Source: Morella rubra
Taxonomy: Eukaryota; Streptophyta; Magnoliopsida; Fagales; Myricaceae
Assembly: GCA_003952965.2 (NCBI GenBank)
Contig: CM025852.1
Location: 13,096,597-13,160,596, forward strand
Length of the DNA stretch: 64,000 bases
Direction of reading: 5' to 3'
Shown piece by piece: positions 35,399-46,558 of the stretch. The notes under the pieces are model-generated. The model did not search any database and was not told the DNA's origin. It was given only the letters and a program-made list of their open reading frames with translations. A program made the translations under genes and the position numbers. The first letter of the stretch is position 1, and the number at the start of each line of letters is the position of its first letter.

Positions 35399-36487
35399 AT
35401 GCCAAGGACAAAGCATGCTGCCATGGTTGGAAATGAGCGAGCTGGATCATCTCGTTCTTCAACGGATCATTTGGGTGAGCCTGATTATTTTTTCCGTAAT
35501 CCTGAATGTGCTGAGAAGTTTTACAATGACTTTTCAAAGAGAAAAGTCATGTTGGGAAGGAAAGTGAATGTAGAATCACTTTCAGATTTTGAGATTGAGC
35601 GTCCTTTTGTGAAGCAGGATTGGAGGAATTTGTTGGATATGGGTACCGAAGTGTTTCCCAAATATGTTAGGCTTTTCTTTGCTAATTTGACTGTTGGGTG
35701 GGAAGCTGGAGGTTTGTTTACCGTGAAGAGTATGGTTGGAGGACGGGATATTATTTTAAATGAAGTTATTCTAGGTGATATTTTGGGTATCCCACATGTC
35801 GGGATTCGGGCTTATGAGTTTAAAACTTGGCCCGTGTGTAAGGGCTTTGGTTATGGAGAAGCCCTAGTTTACCTCCTAGGTAATGGTGTGGCAGAAGATG
35901 CACATAGGAAGATCCATGCCAACCAACTATCAATTCATTTGAGGTTACTTCATTTGATCTGCACCCATAACCTGATTCCTCGGGGTGGACACCGAGAGGA
36001 GGTGACTTTTATGGATGTCTTCTTGATTGAGCGACTTTTGAAAGAGAAAAAGTTCAACCTCCCTTATATTATGCTCAAACATATGGAAGAAGCATGTGAG
36101 TCTAAAAAGAATCTACCATATGGCTTGCTATTTACCCAGATATTTCGATATTTTGGGGTTGCACTCAGTTCTCGAGAGCGAGACACTTTAACCAAGTGTG
36201 AACAATTTGACGCTACGGTCCTAACCCGGATGGGTTATAGAAGGACTTCCAGAAATACTTGGGTGCCGAAGCGTCAGGATAGTGATGAGGATGAAGGTGT
36301 TGCTGTGGCTGAGGCTGAGGATGAGCCTGAGGGTGAGGAGGTAGATGCTGAGGCAATGGAGTTTGATGTAGATGCTGATTTGGCCGATGATCCTCCCATT
36401 ATTCCTTCACCTACCAGAGTTCCCGACCCTCCTCTTCCTTTGATACTCGATTCACTGCTTTCGAGGAAGGATGACTGCTATGCATGA
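35399..36487 (+). CDS. Extra ORF of the Copia element: 'putative plant transposon protein' family
   Basis: This is the longest open frame in the window (362 codons), and it looks whole. The core (residues about 20-270) includes 'CAEKFYNDFSKRKV', 'YVRLFFANLTVGWEAGGLF', 'VILGDILGIPHVG', 'HRKIHANQLSIHLRLLHLIC' and 'LPYGLLFTQIFRYFGVALS'. This is the pattern of the plant family annotated as putative plant transposon protein (Pfam Transposase_32, from memory). The tail is acidic ('EAEDEPEGEEVDAEAMEFD'). It sits between pol and the polypurine tract, where SIRE-type Copia elements carry an extra gene. Its function is unknown. A frame from 34887 overlaps its start but is probably not coding. Confidence 0.75.
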   Translation: MPRTKHAAMVGNERAGSSRSSTDHLGEPDYFFRNPECAEKFYNDFSKRKVMLGRKVNVESLSDFEIERPFVKQDWRNLLDMGTEVFPKYVRLFFANLTVGWEAGGLFTVKSMVGGRDIILNEVILGDILGIPHVGIRAYEFKTWPVCKGFGYGEALVYLLGNGVAEDAHRKIHANQLSIHLRLLHLICTHNLIPRGGHREEVTFMDVFLIERLLKEKKFNLPYIMLKHMEEACESKKNLPYGLLFTQIFRYFGVALSSRERDTLTKCEQFDATVLTRMGYRRTSRNTWVPKRQDSDEDEGVAVAEAEDEPEGEEVDAEAMEFDVDADLADDPPIIPSPTRVPDPPLPLILDSLLSRKDDCYA

Positions 36488-36922
36488 GGCACAGAACAAG
36501 TTCCTTTAGGAGAGTGTTACTTCTATGCAAGAGGAGCAGAGGCAATTCTTTGCAGAGATGAGGACTTTTATGGCCCGCTTTCCTCCTCCATGATTTCAAT
36601 AGCATATGCATTTCATTTGTTTTTGTATTTTTTCTTTACTTATGTATTTTTCTTTCTTTATGTAATTCCTTTTTATGATGACAAAGGGGGAGAGAATGTC
36701 TCTTTTTGTATCTCTGCACCCTTTTGCAACCTTGATGTACTGCTTCTATGATATGAAAATTCTTTATTATTTATATGCAGTCCTTTCATATTATATGCTA
36801 ACATTTTTCATTGAAGTATTAAAATGTCTAAAACCCCACATCAAAGTACAAAAGTTAGGGGGAGACAAGATCAACAAAAAGAAGATCAATTAATTTATTG
36901 TCATCATCAAAAAGGGGGAGAT
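36488..36922 (+). other. 3' untranslated part and polypurine tract of the Copia element
   Basis: The short stretch after the extra ORF has repeated GGGGGAGA tracts (near 36686, 36860 and 36912). The last one abuts the 3' LTR and is the probable primer for plus-strand synthesis. Confidence 0.7.
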
Positions 36923-38225
36923 TGTTGGCTTTTAGTCACAATCAATGTTTTGATGATAACAATAGAAGTAATTGAGATGTGAAGCAAAGCGGATCCAAAA
37001 TGAGCACGAAGCGATCAAGCAACATCCCCTTCAATGGAAGTGCTCTTAAAGTGAAGACTCAAGATGCTAGGGTAATCTTTGTAACTCTAAGACTTCATCT
37101 TTAACAAGGATTTGAACCACACACTTGCATATTTCTTCAAAACTTGCATGAAATATTTTACCTCTTGTTTTGAAGATTTAAAAATATTTTAAATGGCTTT
37201 AAAATATCCCAATTAAACTCCCAAACCTTTTATATACTTATGGAAGTTAGTCTTTAAAATTGGGTATTTTAAGTTGGTCAAAATCTTGTTTTTAAAAAAA
37301 CCGGATCATGTGCTTAAGTTGAGGAGGTCGACCGGCTCATGTAGCGGTCGACCGGTCTTCAACCGCTTGGTATAGCGGTCGACCGGTTAGTTTGAAAAGT
37401 TAAGAAAAGAGCCGTTCTGACCTTCTGACATTATGACCGTTGGTAATATAAACCTATAGCGGTCGATTGGTACATCGTGAGTTTTTAACAACTTGACTCC
37501 TAACGGCTATTAACGGCTATTTTTCTTATAAGGCCTATATAAAGCCATTCCTATGCCTTTTAAAAGTTGCTGAACAACTTAAATCATTTTGCTAAAGCTA
37601 AGAGTGATCTAAAACCTTTCAATCCTTGTTCAAACATCATTCACACATAATCAACACTTTCACATCCTTGTTGTTGTGTGAAGCCTAAGAGATAGAAATT
37701 TCTCATTGTAACATCTACTCCATCAAGGGAGTTTTAGTGAGCATTTTCGTTCATCCCTATACACTATTAAGAGAGTGATTCTCTTGTTTCCTTTTGGTGA
37801 GGGTTGTTCATCAAAAGAAGGAGTTTAGAGAGGTTTGTTCTCAAACTCGTTCTTGAGCTTGAAGAGGTGTTTCTCAAGCTCAAGTGTAAGGAAAGCTCTC
37901 CCTTGGTTGAAGGGAGCATAGTGGAAAAACCTCAAGGCTCGGTAAAGGAGCTTGAGGGTGGATGTAGGCGGTTTGCTAAACCATCTAAAAATCTTGTGTT
38001 TGCTTCTCTTCCCTTATCTCATTACATTGTGCTATTAGTTTCTTGTTCTAAGTTTTATTTCTCTATTTAAGTTGCAATATATATTCTTTGTGTTCAATCT
38101 TTTATTGCAATCGTTTCTCTTTGTGAGACTTGTAGCTAGCAAACACTTTCTAAAGGGTGAGTTTCAAAAAAGTTTTGAAACTCAATTCACCCCCCTCTTG
38201 GGTTGCCTTAATCCTAGGATTTACA
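36923..38225 (+). repeat. 3' LTR of the Copia element
   Basis: It starts TGTTGGCTTTTAGTCAC and ends AGGATTTACA. It matches the 5' LTR with a few percent difference and small length changes. The GGTCGACCGG palindromes lie near 37326, 37346 and 37377, and the TATA box near 37535. Confidence 0.93.
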
Positions 38226-41200
38226 AAGTTGACAAAAAGCTCAATAGGCTCAATCTCCTGGTATGCTACACGGTTTGGCGGTCCTTCTCCACCTTCACTA
38301 GCTTCATCTTCAATAGGTGGAATGTCATACGTGTTTCTAGGAATAATCTTTTGAACAATCTTCCAGCGATCGTCCAACTTCATATCATTGATAAAAAAAA
38401 AAAAAACTTAATTCCCCTGAGATGCTAGCACCAACTGATCATCTTTGTGCCACTTTCGGGATGTGTTGATACTAACAAGCCGGCCACTTTTATCAAGACC
38501 TAAGTTTTGAGTACTTAAGTCAAACTAGGCACATTAGAGTAAATAAACTAAATTTTGACGCAAATAACGCAACGCGTAAATCTCCACGACTTGGCTATAA
38601 AAATCAACGTCTTCCCCAGCACGATCCCCTGGAACAACCACATAACTATTCTGAATACGACAAAACTCTTCACGAAGGACTGTGAAACCTAACTCCATTA
38701 ACTACACAACCAGAATAACAAAGTGCCCGTTGATCCAAATCGGATGCTAATGCATACAAATCATCTGACACCAAGTTGGATTTTCATTGCGCATAGTTTG
38801 AATCTAAAATAATAAACATGTGTTAATGAGAATAAATAAAAAAAGGAACATATATAGAGACAAAATAAAATAAATACCAGATTTCTAAACCATAACGTAA
38901 ATCTTTTTTCATGCCTCCTATTAACATTATTGGCAATTGCTCCTCATCTCTTCCAAGTACTCGCTATAAACAAATAAAATATTTTATAATAAAATAAAAT
39001 ATCATGAATTTGATAAGTGTTCAAATGAGCAACGATTGTAAAAATGCCCTTACTCTATATGTTGGCTAATTTTGAACAGTTGTTGAGTACATACCACAGC
39101 GCTTTTGTAAATTCCTTTATATCCAAATCGTGACCCTTGCCAGCTCCCAGCGAGTGAACATTTTGAGCCAATATAGAAAGACGACAACTCGGAGTAGTTC
39201 AATCATCCATGTTAGCATAATTCTGGTCTTTTCTATTGAATCTCGTCTCAACGTACCAAGATACATTGAGCAAAAAGTTAGACATTCATTTAACACATAA
39301 CTTTCTGCTATGGAGCCCTTATACCATGTCCTGTTATTGACGAAACGCTTCATCTTCCCTTTGTACCTCTCCGTTGAAAACATCTACTGAATTGAACTGG
39401 ACCCCGAAGTCCCATACTGAGGTTTCAAGGTAAATGAATGCTAAATGAACCATAATAGTAAAAAATGATAGAGGAATAAATGTTCCAATTTGTAAAGAAT
39501 CATTCCAATGTCCTTCTCTAACTAGTCCACAATGTCTAAACGGATTGTTCTTGAGCACAAGTTTCTAAAGAATAAGCTCAGCTCCGTCAACACTGTACAC
39601 ACTTCGTTTCCTAATAACCCGTGTATCATTTCTGGTAATTGTTGCTGCAACAAGACAGGTGAGTCGTGACTCTTCATACCATTATCTTCCCTTCTTTTAT
39701 ATTCACACACCGGGATATGGTAAAGGTGTATCCATTCGAAAACTTAACAACCTTCAACCACACACAACACTTCTTACATTCATACTTCGTTAAAGTAAAC
39801 GATACTTGAGGCATCACCTCGTGATGACCCCGAAACTGTAAATGCAACTGCCCATTAATGCTAAATCCCTACGAGCACTAGCATTATCCTTCGTCTTACC
39901 ATTAACGTTCAACAAAGTTCCCAACACATTGTCACAAATATTCTTCTCTATGTGCATGATGTCCAAATTATGTCAAAGTTTCAATTCTTACTAGTACGGT
40001 AACTCAAAGAAATTGTTGCGCTTCATTCAATTTAACTCATTTTTCAGGCCATTTTCTCTTCTTCGGAGTCTTCCCAAATGAACATAACAATACCGATGCA
40101 TGTGGATGAAGTATGTCCACATCATGCCTCCACCTATGCGTCACGGGTAAATACTAGCGATGTCCCAAAAAATAATGTTTACTCCTATGTTTCAACCAAA
40201 ACGACGTTATGTTCGCATTGAAATTAAGGCATGCTAACCGTCCTTTCGTACTCCAACCAGAGAGATTACCATAAGCGGGAAATTCATTTATTATCCAAAG
40301 CAAATAAGCATGTAACTTGAATGAAGTTGACATTGCCGCGTTGTACATGTGTACTCCATTTTCGCACAAGTCCTTCAACTTATCTATTAAAGGTTACAAG
40401 TAGGTGTCGATATCATTCCTGGGACTTCTTGGACCTGGAATAAGCAATGAAAACATGAAACTTGAATCCTTCATACACTTCTGGAAGCAGATTGTATGGA
40501 ATTAGTACCATTGGCCATATACTGTACGATAATCTCATGTAGCCAAATGAATTGAACCCATCAGATGCCAAACACAACTGGATGTTCAGAGATTCCCGAC
40601 CAAACCATTCATAATTCTTATCGAGATCCTTTCATACCAAGAGTCTGCAGGATGCCTCATCACCCTATCTTCAACCACACGCTTCTCATGGTGTCACTGC
40701 ATATCCGTTGTCGTGATAGAAACACCGTTGCAATTTTGGTTTAAATAAAAAATGTCACAGCACTTTTTGAGAAACCTTTGATTTCCTATTCTAAATGTAT
40801 TTCTGCCTCGATGCCCCACACACTGGACACTCTTGTAACTCACTGTGCTCCTAACAACAAAGAACAACTTCAAGTACTTCTTACACTCAAGATACAACTC
40901 TCGCTCAGCATCTGCCCATAACTTGGTAAATGCGAAAAACCCTTCTCTAGAACTCGATTCGTTTGTTTCAGGACCCGGCATATTTTCACCAACGTTCTCA
41001 TCAACCCCTACTCCCACCTTAAAATCTTCTAACGTGTCTCTCATATCATCGTTTATGTTTCCCTCAGAATCCTCACTGCTCTGTTCAGATTCCAAAGTCA
41101 CTACTTGGTTAGAAGGTTTTGAAATTGATTCCCTACGAAATACCCAATGAGTGTAACTATGTTCAAACCCAATTATGAATAAATAATCATCCATCTCTTC

Positions 41201-41257
41201 TACACATTGGAACAAATACTCATAAAATTCCCAAACACTGCAACTATACTTATCCAT
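38226..41257 (-). pseudogene. CACTA transposase (tnp2/TNPD type, with DUF4218 and DUF4216), degraded
   Basis: The gene encodes the DDE-type enzyme that cuts CACTA ends. It starts 'MDKYSCSVWEFYEYLFQCVE' with 'GFEHSYTHWVF' (41257-40694). The tnp2 core follows, with 'NGVHMYNAAMSTSFKLHAYL' and 'WIINEFPAYGNLSGWSTKG' (40378-40154), then 'CVWLKVVKFSNGY' (about 39790). The DUF4218 region has 'YKGSIAESYVLNECLTFCSM' and 'TRFNRKDQNY' (39710-39117). The DUF4216 region reads 'NSYVVVPGDRAGEDVDFYSQ' and 'DKSGRLVSINTSRKWHKDD' (about 38680-38440). Stops and frame changes are frequent. The Copia element inserted at its left end. Confidence 0.85.
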
Positions 41258-43150
41258 ATTTCCTTCAAAGATGAAAATACAAACAATAATGCAAAAATGA
41301 TGTTCACACTCAACTCCAATTTCTTCAAGTGATAGATTCTATCACATTCAAGTTTACAATATCACATATACGTAATTGACCCGACCATTGTGACTGGTGC
41401 TTTAGAAATTTCGACAGCATTTTTCCTTAGTCCCTAGATACACGTCTACAACATTGAGCTTAAACACCCACCGTTGAAGGCGAGTGTGTAAGCTCGATGC
41501 TGAATGTGTTTCTGAAAGAAAAAAGAGATTTGTGTCCAAATTTCTAACATATATGTCACAATGGCAAATACAATTATGCACATTACGGATATTGTAAACT
41601 TAAAATGTCCATAACGTGGACAATTCAAGAATTACACCAAGTTCGTTATCCGAATTGGTGTCATTCTTAAACGGGGCTAAGACAACTAAATGAATGCATG
41701 ATAACAGCAAAAAACCATTTGGATATAGTTAAAATTATCCTAACTATACATATAAGCGTTTGGACACATTGGCAAAGCCTTCCGAACAGATCAAGAGCGT
41801 CTGGACGAACCGTAAGCTGTCCAGACTACAATTGTTAAAGACCACAGTTCTTCGACGAATTGACCCAAAAATTCTCCAAAATAATCACAAAAATAATCCA
41901 AATCACGAACCTTTCAATATATGAACATCATAACCATCCTTAAACTCCATTCCTATCATTTTAAAATCTAGAAACTCGAAAATACATACTTTTCATCCTA
42001 AAATTCATGTTTTTCATCTTAAAATACATATTTTTCAACCTAAAATCAAAAACATTTTAAATCCACTAACTTCAATTGCAATCTAATGAAAATTCCTCCT
42101 TGAGTTGCTCCTTCGACCTCCTTTTCTTTGAGATTGAACTCCCAAACCAGCTCCACACTTCTTCTCGTCTTCAAATCTTCATGCTTTTTAAATTTTTTAC
42201 CGTTTGACCAATACATATTTTTTCAAATCTTCACGTTTGTTAAGCCATTGTCTTTAAATCTTCAAATCTATGAATTCACCGTCCGGACAAACTAATGACT
42301 ATTCGGACGTATCTGTCTTTAATTTTTCGAGGGAAACCATTGCCGCCTTAAATTTCAACACCTTCCGCATCGTCTAGGAGATGTTCGCACGACATCACGA
42401 TAAAAAATGACAGCGTTTCTTCCCTCATTAGTGGGTTGTAATCACATACTTTTTTGATAAAAAAGAAAAGATAAGTTCGGGGACCCCTCATATAATATAA
42501 TTTGATCACTCCTATCATATAGATGCAAACAAATGATTAAAAAAGAAGCGTGTGGATAGTCAGCTTTAGTTTCTGCACAAGTCACGATCTGGACAACCTC
42601 GTTTTGTATCCCAACACCACATCGTATCTTCGTATACTTGCAAACAAGCCATGTTTAACATAGACATCCGGACGCCACTTTACCCATACAAACGTCTTGT
42701 TTGTATTAGATGATAGCGTTTGGCCTCACAGTAACACATTCAAACGCCCGAAGAGCCATCCAAACGGTTTTCTTTATATCTCATACCATTCAATTTATTA
42801 TCAATTTTTAAATAACACAAGTGTGTTAATAACAAATATAAACCTAAGTGTGTCCGTAAAAAGTTTATAAGTCATAAATATAACCCAAGTGTGTTAATAA
42901 CATAAATAACCCTAAGTGTGTTAGATAGTAGTTTTGAAGTTTGAAGGAGTGTTACGAAAAGAGAAATGCAACATAAATTTACATGTTTAACTAAGGATGA
43001 ATAAATAGAACTACCCATATACTAACAATAAATATCCATGTCCAAAATATAAATAACATAATTGAAATAACAAATGTCCTCAAATAAAATATAAACAAAA
43101 TAACATAAAATAAATCCTCAAATGTCCTCAAAATATAATAAAAAATAAAA
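41258..43150. repeat. CACTA interior with scattered GTCCGGAC-type words
   Basis: No gene is seen. Words related to the subterminal motif occur at about 41758, 41785-41800, 41815, 42283, 42300, 42667, 42700 and 42765 (for example CGTCCGGACAAAC, ATTCGGACG, ATCCGGACGCC). This is a second cluster well inside the element. The remainder is AT-rich. Confidence 0.5.
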
Positions 43151-43159
43151 TAACAAACT

Positions 43160-44485
43160 ACTGCTCCTCACAAACTTTCTTCATGTGCTCCTCCATCTCC
43201 TCGACCCACCTCGAGAGGGCTTGCAATTGTCCCATAGATGCCATGGTCTTCAGATCAGATTAGGCCAAACTGCCTCCACCTCCTTCCTCATTTGAGAGTC
43301 CTGCTAGCCAACCGTAGTCTTTAGAGCCGTGAGTCAAGCATTGATATCACTCAGCACCTAATGGGTCACCTGTATCACTGCTCGCACAGTCGCACTCAAC
43401 TTTGCTTTCAGATCCTCCACCAAGTGATCTGCCCAACTCGCTCGCTCTGCCTGAACTCTCTAGGTCGAGCTCTGATTGAGATCCTGCTCCTCATTCCCGG
43501 GAGGTTGCTCCTGACGTCTACCAACAATTGCCCACACGACATGCGCTCGATGTGTCTAGGCATGGAGAAATCGTGTCAGTAGAACTCCTTACGGTAGCAA
43601 ATCCATATCATGTGACAGGGCCTTCGCACAGACGGTCATGAATATGTATGTAGCCAAATTAATCGGTGCCCCCTGTCCAACCAGCAACATCAACTCGACC
43701 CGGTGAAATGAAACCTCTGTTGTGTGCTTCTTCGAGTCGATGCAGCAAGATAAAATTAGGTGCATGATCAACCAAAAGTGAAGCAGCTACCCATGGATCA
43801 TGCTGCTTCCCACCAAGGACATGTTCGTTTGGCTAAAAAATTTAGAATTTGAATTTAACTTTCTAAACTTACAATCCTAATAGTACTCTTACACGTATAC
43901 AAATACAACTAAATACTACCTTTTTTACAAATATCAATACAACTCAACAATTTCTACACACATGCCAATAAAGCTCAAACATCACCTGAATATTCACACC
44001 ATACTTAGGGTCTATTTGTTTGTAAAATTTTGGGGAGGTTAAAATTTTAGGGTATTGGATTTGGTGAAAAGTGAAGAGAGAGATTATTTTTAATATTTAT
44101 TATAGTGAAAAGTAATGATTTGATGGAGAGAGAGATTATATTGTAATTTTTTATTGTGTTAAAATTTTAGGGAGTGTAAAATTTTTGTTTGCAAACAGAC
44201 CCTTAAAATCCTTAAAATTGTCTCAAAACGAACATGCCCAAAACATCTGTATCGTGACCCACCATCGTCTGGAATAACTCAACTTTAAAAGGCTGGTCGG
44301 GATATTGAAGAGAACGCATCCACAGGCCTAACATAGCCCATGAACCTCCTAGCTCGTCGGGCAAGAAAAAGACCCGGGTGTTGGGGATTGTGATCTAAGA
44401 TGTTGGGCACCAGAAAAATAGCAGCGTAAAACTTTCTCACAAAATCCTTGTCATACACTGAGCTTTTGTTTATCGTAGTATACAT
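43160..44485 (-). pseudogene. Relic of a 'putative plant transposon protein' gene in the CACTA
   Basis: The minus strand from 44485 reads 'YDKDFVRKFYAAI', matching the family's N-terminal 'FY' motif region. A 195-bp MITE (44008-44202) interrupts it. It continues at 43771-43589 with 'CIDSKKHTTEVSFHRVELML', 'INLATYIFMTVCAKA' and 'LLPYGVLLTRFLH', and ends in a coiled coil ('SRWVEEMEEHMKKVCEEQ', about 43240-43160). The order and motifs parallel the extra ORF of the Copia element (compare 'LPYGLLFTQIF'). Stops are present. Its role in CACTA elements is unknown. Confidence 0.6.
44008..44202. mobile_element. Tourist-type MITE, 195 bp, TSD TTA
   Basis: The left end is GGGTCTATTTGTTTGTAAAA; the right end, reversed, is GGGTCTGTTTGCAAACAAAA. 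TTA flanks both sides (44005-44007, 44203-44205). Harbinger-type MITEs have this terminus and target. A diverged relative lies at 21322-21490. It sits inside the plant transposon protein relic. Confidence 0.88.
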
Positions 44486-45060
44486 TTGTCTGTGAAAAAC
44501 AAGTTTTGGTTTAGTATTGCATTAGTGAATAAATGTATTGGTTTCGTGGTGATTTGGAGAAAAATTAGCACTTGATGCATTAGTTTCAAAACCTTGATTA
44601 GGACTTGATTTAGTGAGATTTGGACTTCATAAGTAACCAATCTTTTATTCGGGATGTTGAATGTACATTTTGAGCCAATTTAATTTTTTAAGCTAGTAGG
44701 ACAGATTTTCGTAAAAAATCGTAACACGTGATTTTTAGTCAACTAGTAAGTCGGGAGTTTATTCATATGAGTTTACAATAGTCAATTTTGAAGACATTCT
44801 ATTTTTCGGAAGCTAGTGAGGTCGATTTTTTCATCACTGAAAATTAAGGCCACGGATGTAATTTCTGGAGTCTAAGAGAATGAATTGGCAGGGCCAGAAA
44901 ACAGGAGAAGTTAAGGCTAGAAGTATAAGGAATTGAGAGTTAGAAAGTCACGACAACAAAGCAAAACCAGGGAGCATGAAGCATGAACTGTCCGGATGAT
45001 CAACTCGGTGATGACATAAAAATTTGGGGAAAGGAGATTATTTAAAAATTTGGGAAGAAA
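44449..45060 (+). mobile_element. LTR fragment related to the solo LTR at 13043-15423
   Basis: It starts TGTCATACACTGAGCTTTTG and follows the other copy through many diverged phrases (TAAGCTAGTAGGA near 44690, TATTTTTCGGAAGCTAGTGAG near 44800). The homology can be followed to at least 44830; the right boundary is not found. No genes are seen in it. Broken and old. Confidence 0.55.
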
Positions 45061-45640
45061 ATACTTGAAGAATGAGATATACACACGGTAAACAAAAAAT
45101 GTCGAACCTATTTGTATTTGACCAGCCATGGACGTCGTCCGGACAAATTACACCCGTTAGGACGCATTTGAGGACACGTGGCCCAATAAAATTCCACTGC
45201 ATTAAATGCCAAATGTCGAACAGTTTAAAACAGTTTGAAACATTGAATGCGTCAGAAAGCGGACACCCTGTCTGGACCGTCTTCTCCTGACATTATGCGA
45301 CATGGAAGCACACGTTTGACTGAATAAATGATACAAAACGTTCGGACGTGATATTAACCGTTCGGACGGTTGCAACTATTTTCAACCGTCGTCCTCATTA
45401 ATCACGTGTAACCCATGCGATAGTTATGTGGAAGTCCGAACGCCTTTGCAAAACGATTTTAAATGGTAATCGTTATCCTTATTAAACACGTATAAGCCAT
45501 GCGACGGTAATGTGGAAATCCGGACACCTTTGAAAATGATTTTAAATGGAAACTGTCGTCCGCATTAAACTCATGTATGCCATACCATCGTCTGCATTAT
45601 TCATTTTTTCTGTTGCCGATGCTATTTAAGCAAGACCCAG
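45060..45640. repeat. Cluster of GTCCGGAC/TTCGGACG words
   Basis: Words of this type occur near 45136, 45243, 45279, 45340, 45361 and 45431 and related forms to 45540 (for example CGTTCGGACG twice within 25 bases). They are the same kind as in the two ends of the CACTA, which suggests an internal or second subterminal region. Confidence 0.55.
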
Positions 45641-45698
45641 TTGTCATTGTTTGCTTTCCTTATTTCGTATTAAGTATAATGTCTTTTTAGCTTATGAA

Positions 45699-46558
45699 AT
45701 GTTTGAATCGCATAATAGTGGTAGCTTCGGAAGTGAACAAAGTGGAGATTTTATAGAGGGTCCAACGTGTTTTTGCAATCTGAGAACAATATTCACTTTT
45801 GCCTTTACAGATGAAAATTTTGGCAAACGTTTTTGGGGTTGTGTGAAGTACAAGGTTAGCTGTTGTATGTGTTGTTGAATGGGTATTGTATTTATTAGGG
45901 TCAATGTCAATTAGGTTATGTTATAATGTTTACAAGTTTCTTGCATTAATTGTGAACGGGGGTACTATATTTTAATGAGGTTGAGTATATTTTAATTAAG
46001 TTGATACCCGTTGACTATATTTAAATTAAGTTGACAGTTAGTTAGTTTAATTAGGTTACATAACGAATATGCTTAATTGTATGGCAAGAGGGAGGTCATT
46101 GTAATTATTTTGCATGGAGGGATCCTAAGATGTGTCCGCATGGATGAAGGGTAATTCGGCAACTGCGAGCAAAGCATGGGCAGATGCTTCAAGAACAATC
46201 TTCTTGGGAGCCAATCCAGAAAGGGCTCCGAGGATAGAATGAGTCTATGATGGCAATGATAAAACAACATTGAGAAGATATGGTAAACATGACTGCACAA
46301 CATTGTTTAGAAGTTGAGGATTTAGCTGTGCAACATCGAGCAGAGATGAAGGATTTGAAATTGCAAAATCAAAATAAAATTGATGATATGTTCACAGATC
46401 ATCGTCAACAGATTGAGGTGGTGAGAAAGGTCTCAGATGTCCAGATGAGTGGTTATATGGTTGCATTGGTCTTCAATTGGTGTCTTGTTGCTGGAATTTT
46501 AGTTGCTAGCTTATTTAGCACTAGATTGTGTACTCCTTCAAAGCTTATGTTAGCTTAA
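45699..46558 (+). pseudogene. GRF zinc-finger protein gene relic inside the CACTA
   Basis: Exon 1 (45699-45854) encodes 'GPTCFCNLRTIFTF' and 'NFGKRFWGCVKYK'. A GT-AG intron fits 45855-46090, and exon 2 resumes in frame with 'GGHCNYFAWRDPKMCPHG'. Together these give the CxC, GxRF.GC and C..F.W.D pattern of a plant GRF zinc finger. After a stop at the end of 'CPHG', the same frame goes on with a coiled coil ('EVEDLAVQHRAEMKDLKLQ') and a C-terminal hydrophobic segment ('MVALVFNWCLVAGILVASLF'), as is common in small plant GRF proteins. Stops make it a relic. It may be cargo picked up by the element, or part of another nested insertion. Confidence 0.7.

Larger units (their letters stand above)
29659..38225 (+). 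mobile_element. Ty1/Copia element with both LTRs and an extra ORF (8.6 kb)
   Basis: The LTRs are 29659-30945 and 36923-38225, both starting TG and ending CA and only a few percent different, which suggests an age of order one to a few million years. A primer site for initiator tRNA-Met (TGGTATCAGAGC, 30948-30959) and a polypurine tract (AAAAAGGGGGAGA, about 36909-36921) are in place. Inside are gag with two CCHC knuckles, protease/integrase and RNase H regions in Copia order, and an extra ORF between pol and the 3' LTR. Gag-pol is broken, with perhaps five to ten breaks. The layout recalls the SIRE lineage. The flanks AATTC and AAGTT are not a clean duplication. Confidence 0.92.

Noticed and set aside
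34887-35567. 226-codon frame overlapping the start of the Copia extra ORF
   Set aside because: It reads through the palindrome array and a leader. Its repeats are the DNA repeats translated, and it lacks any domain.
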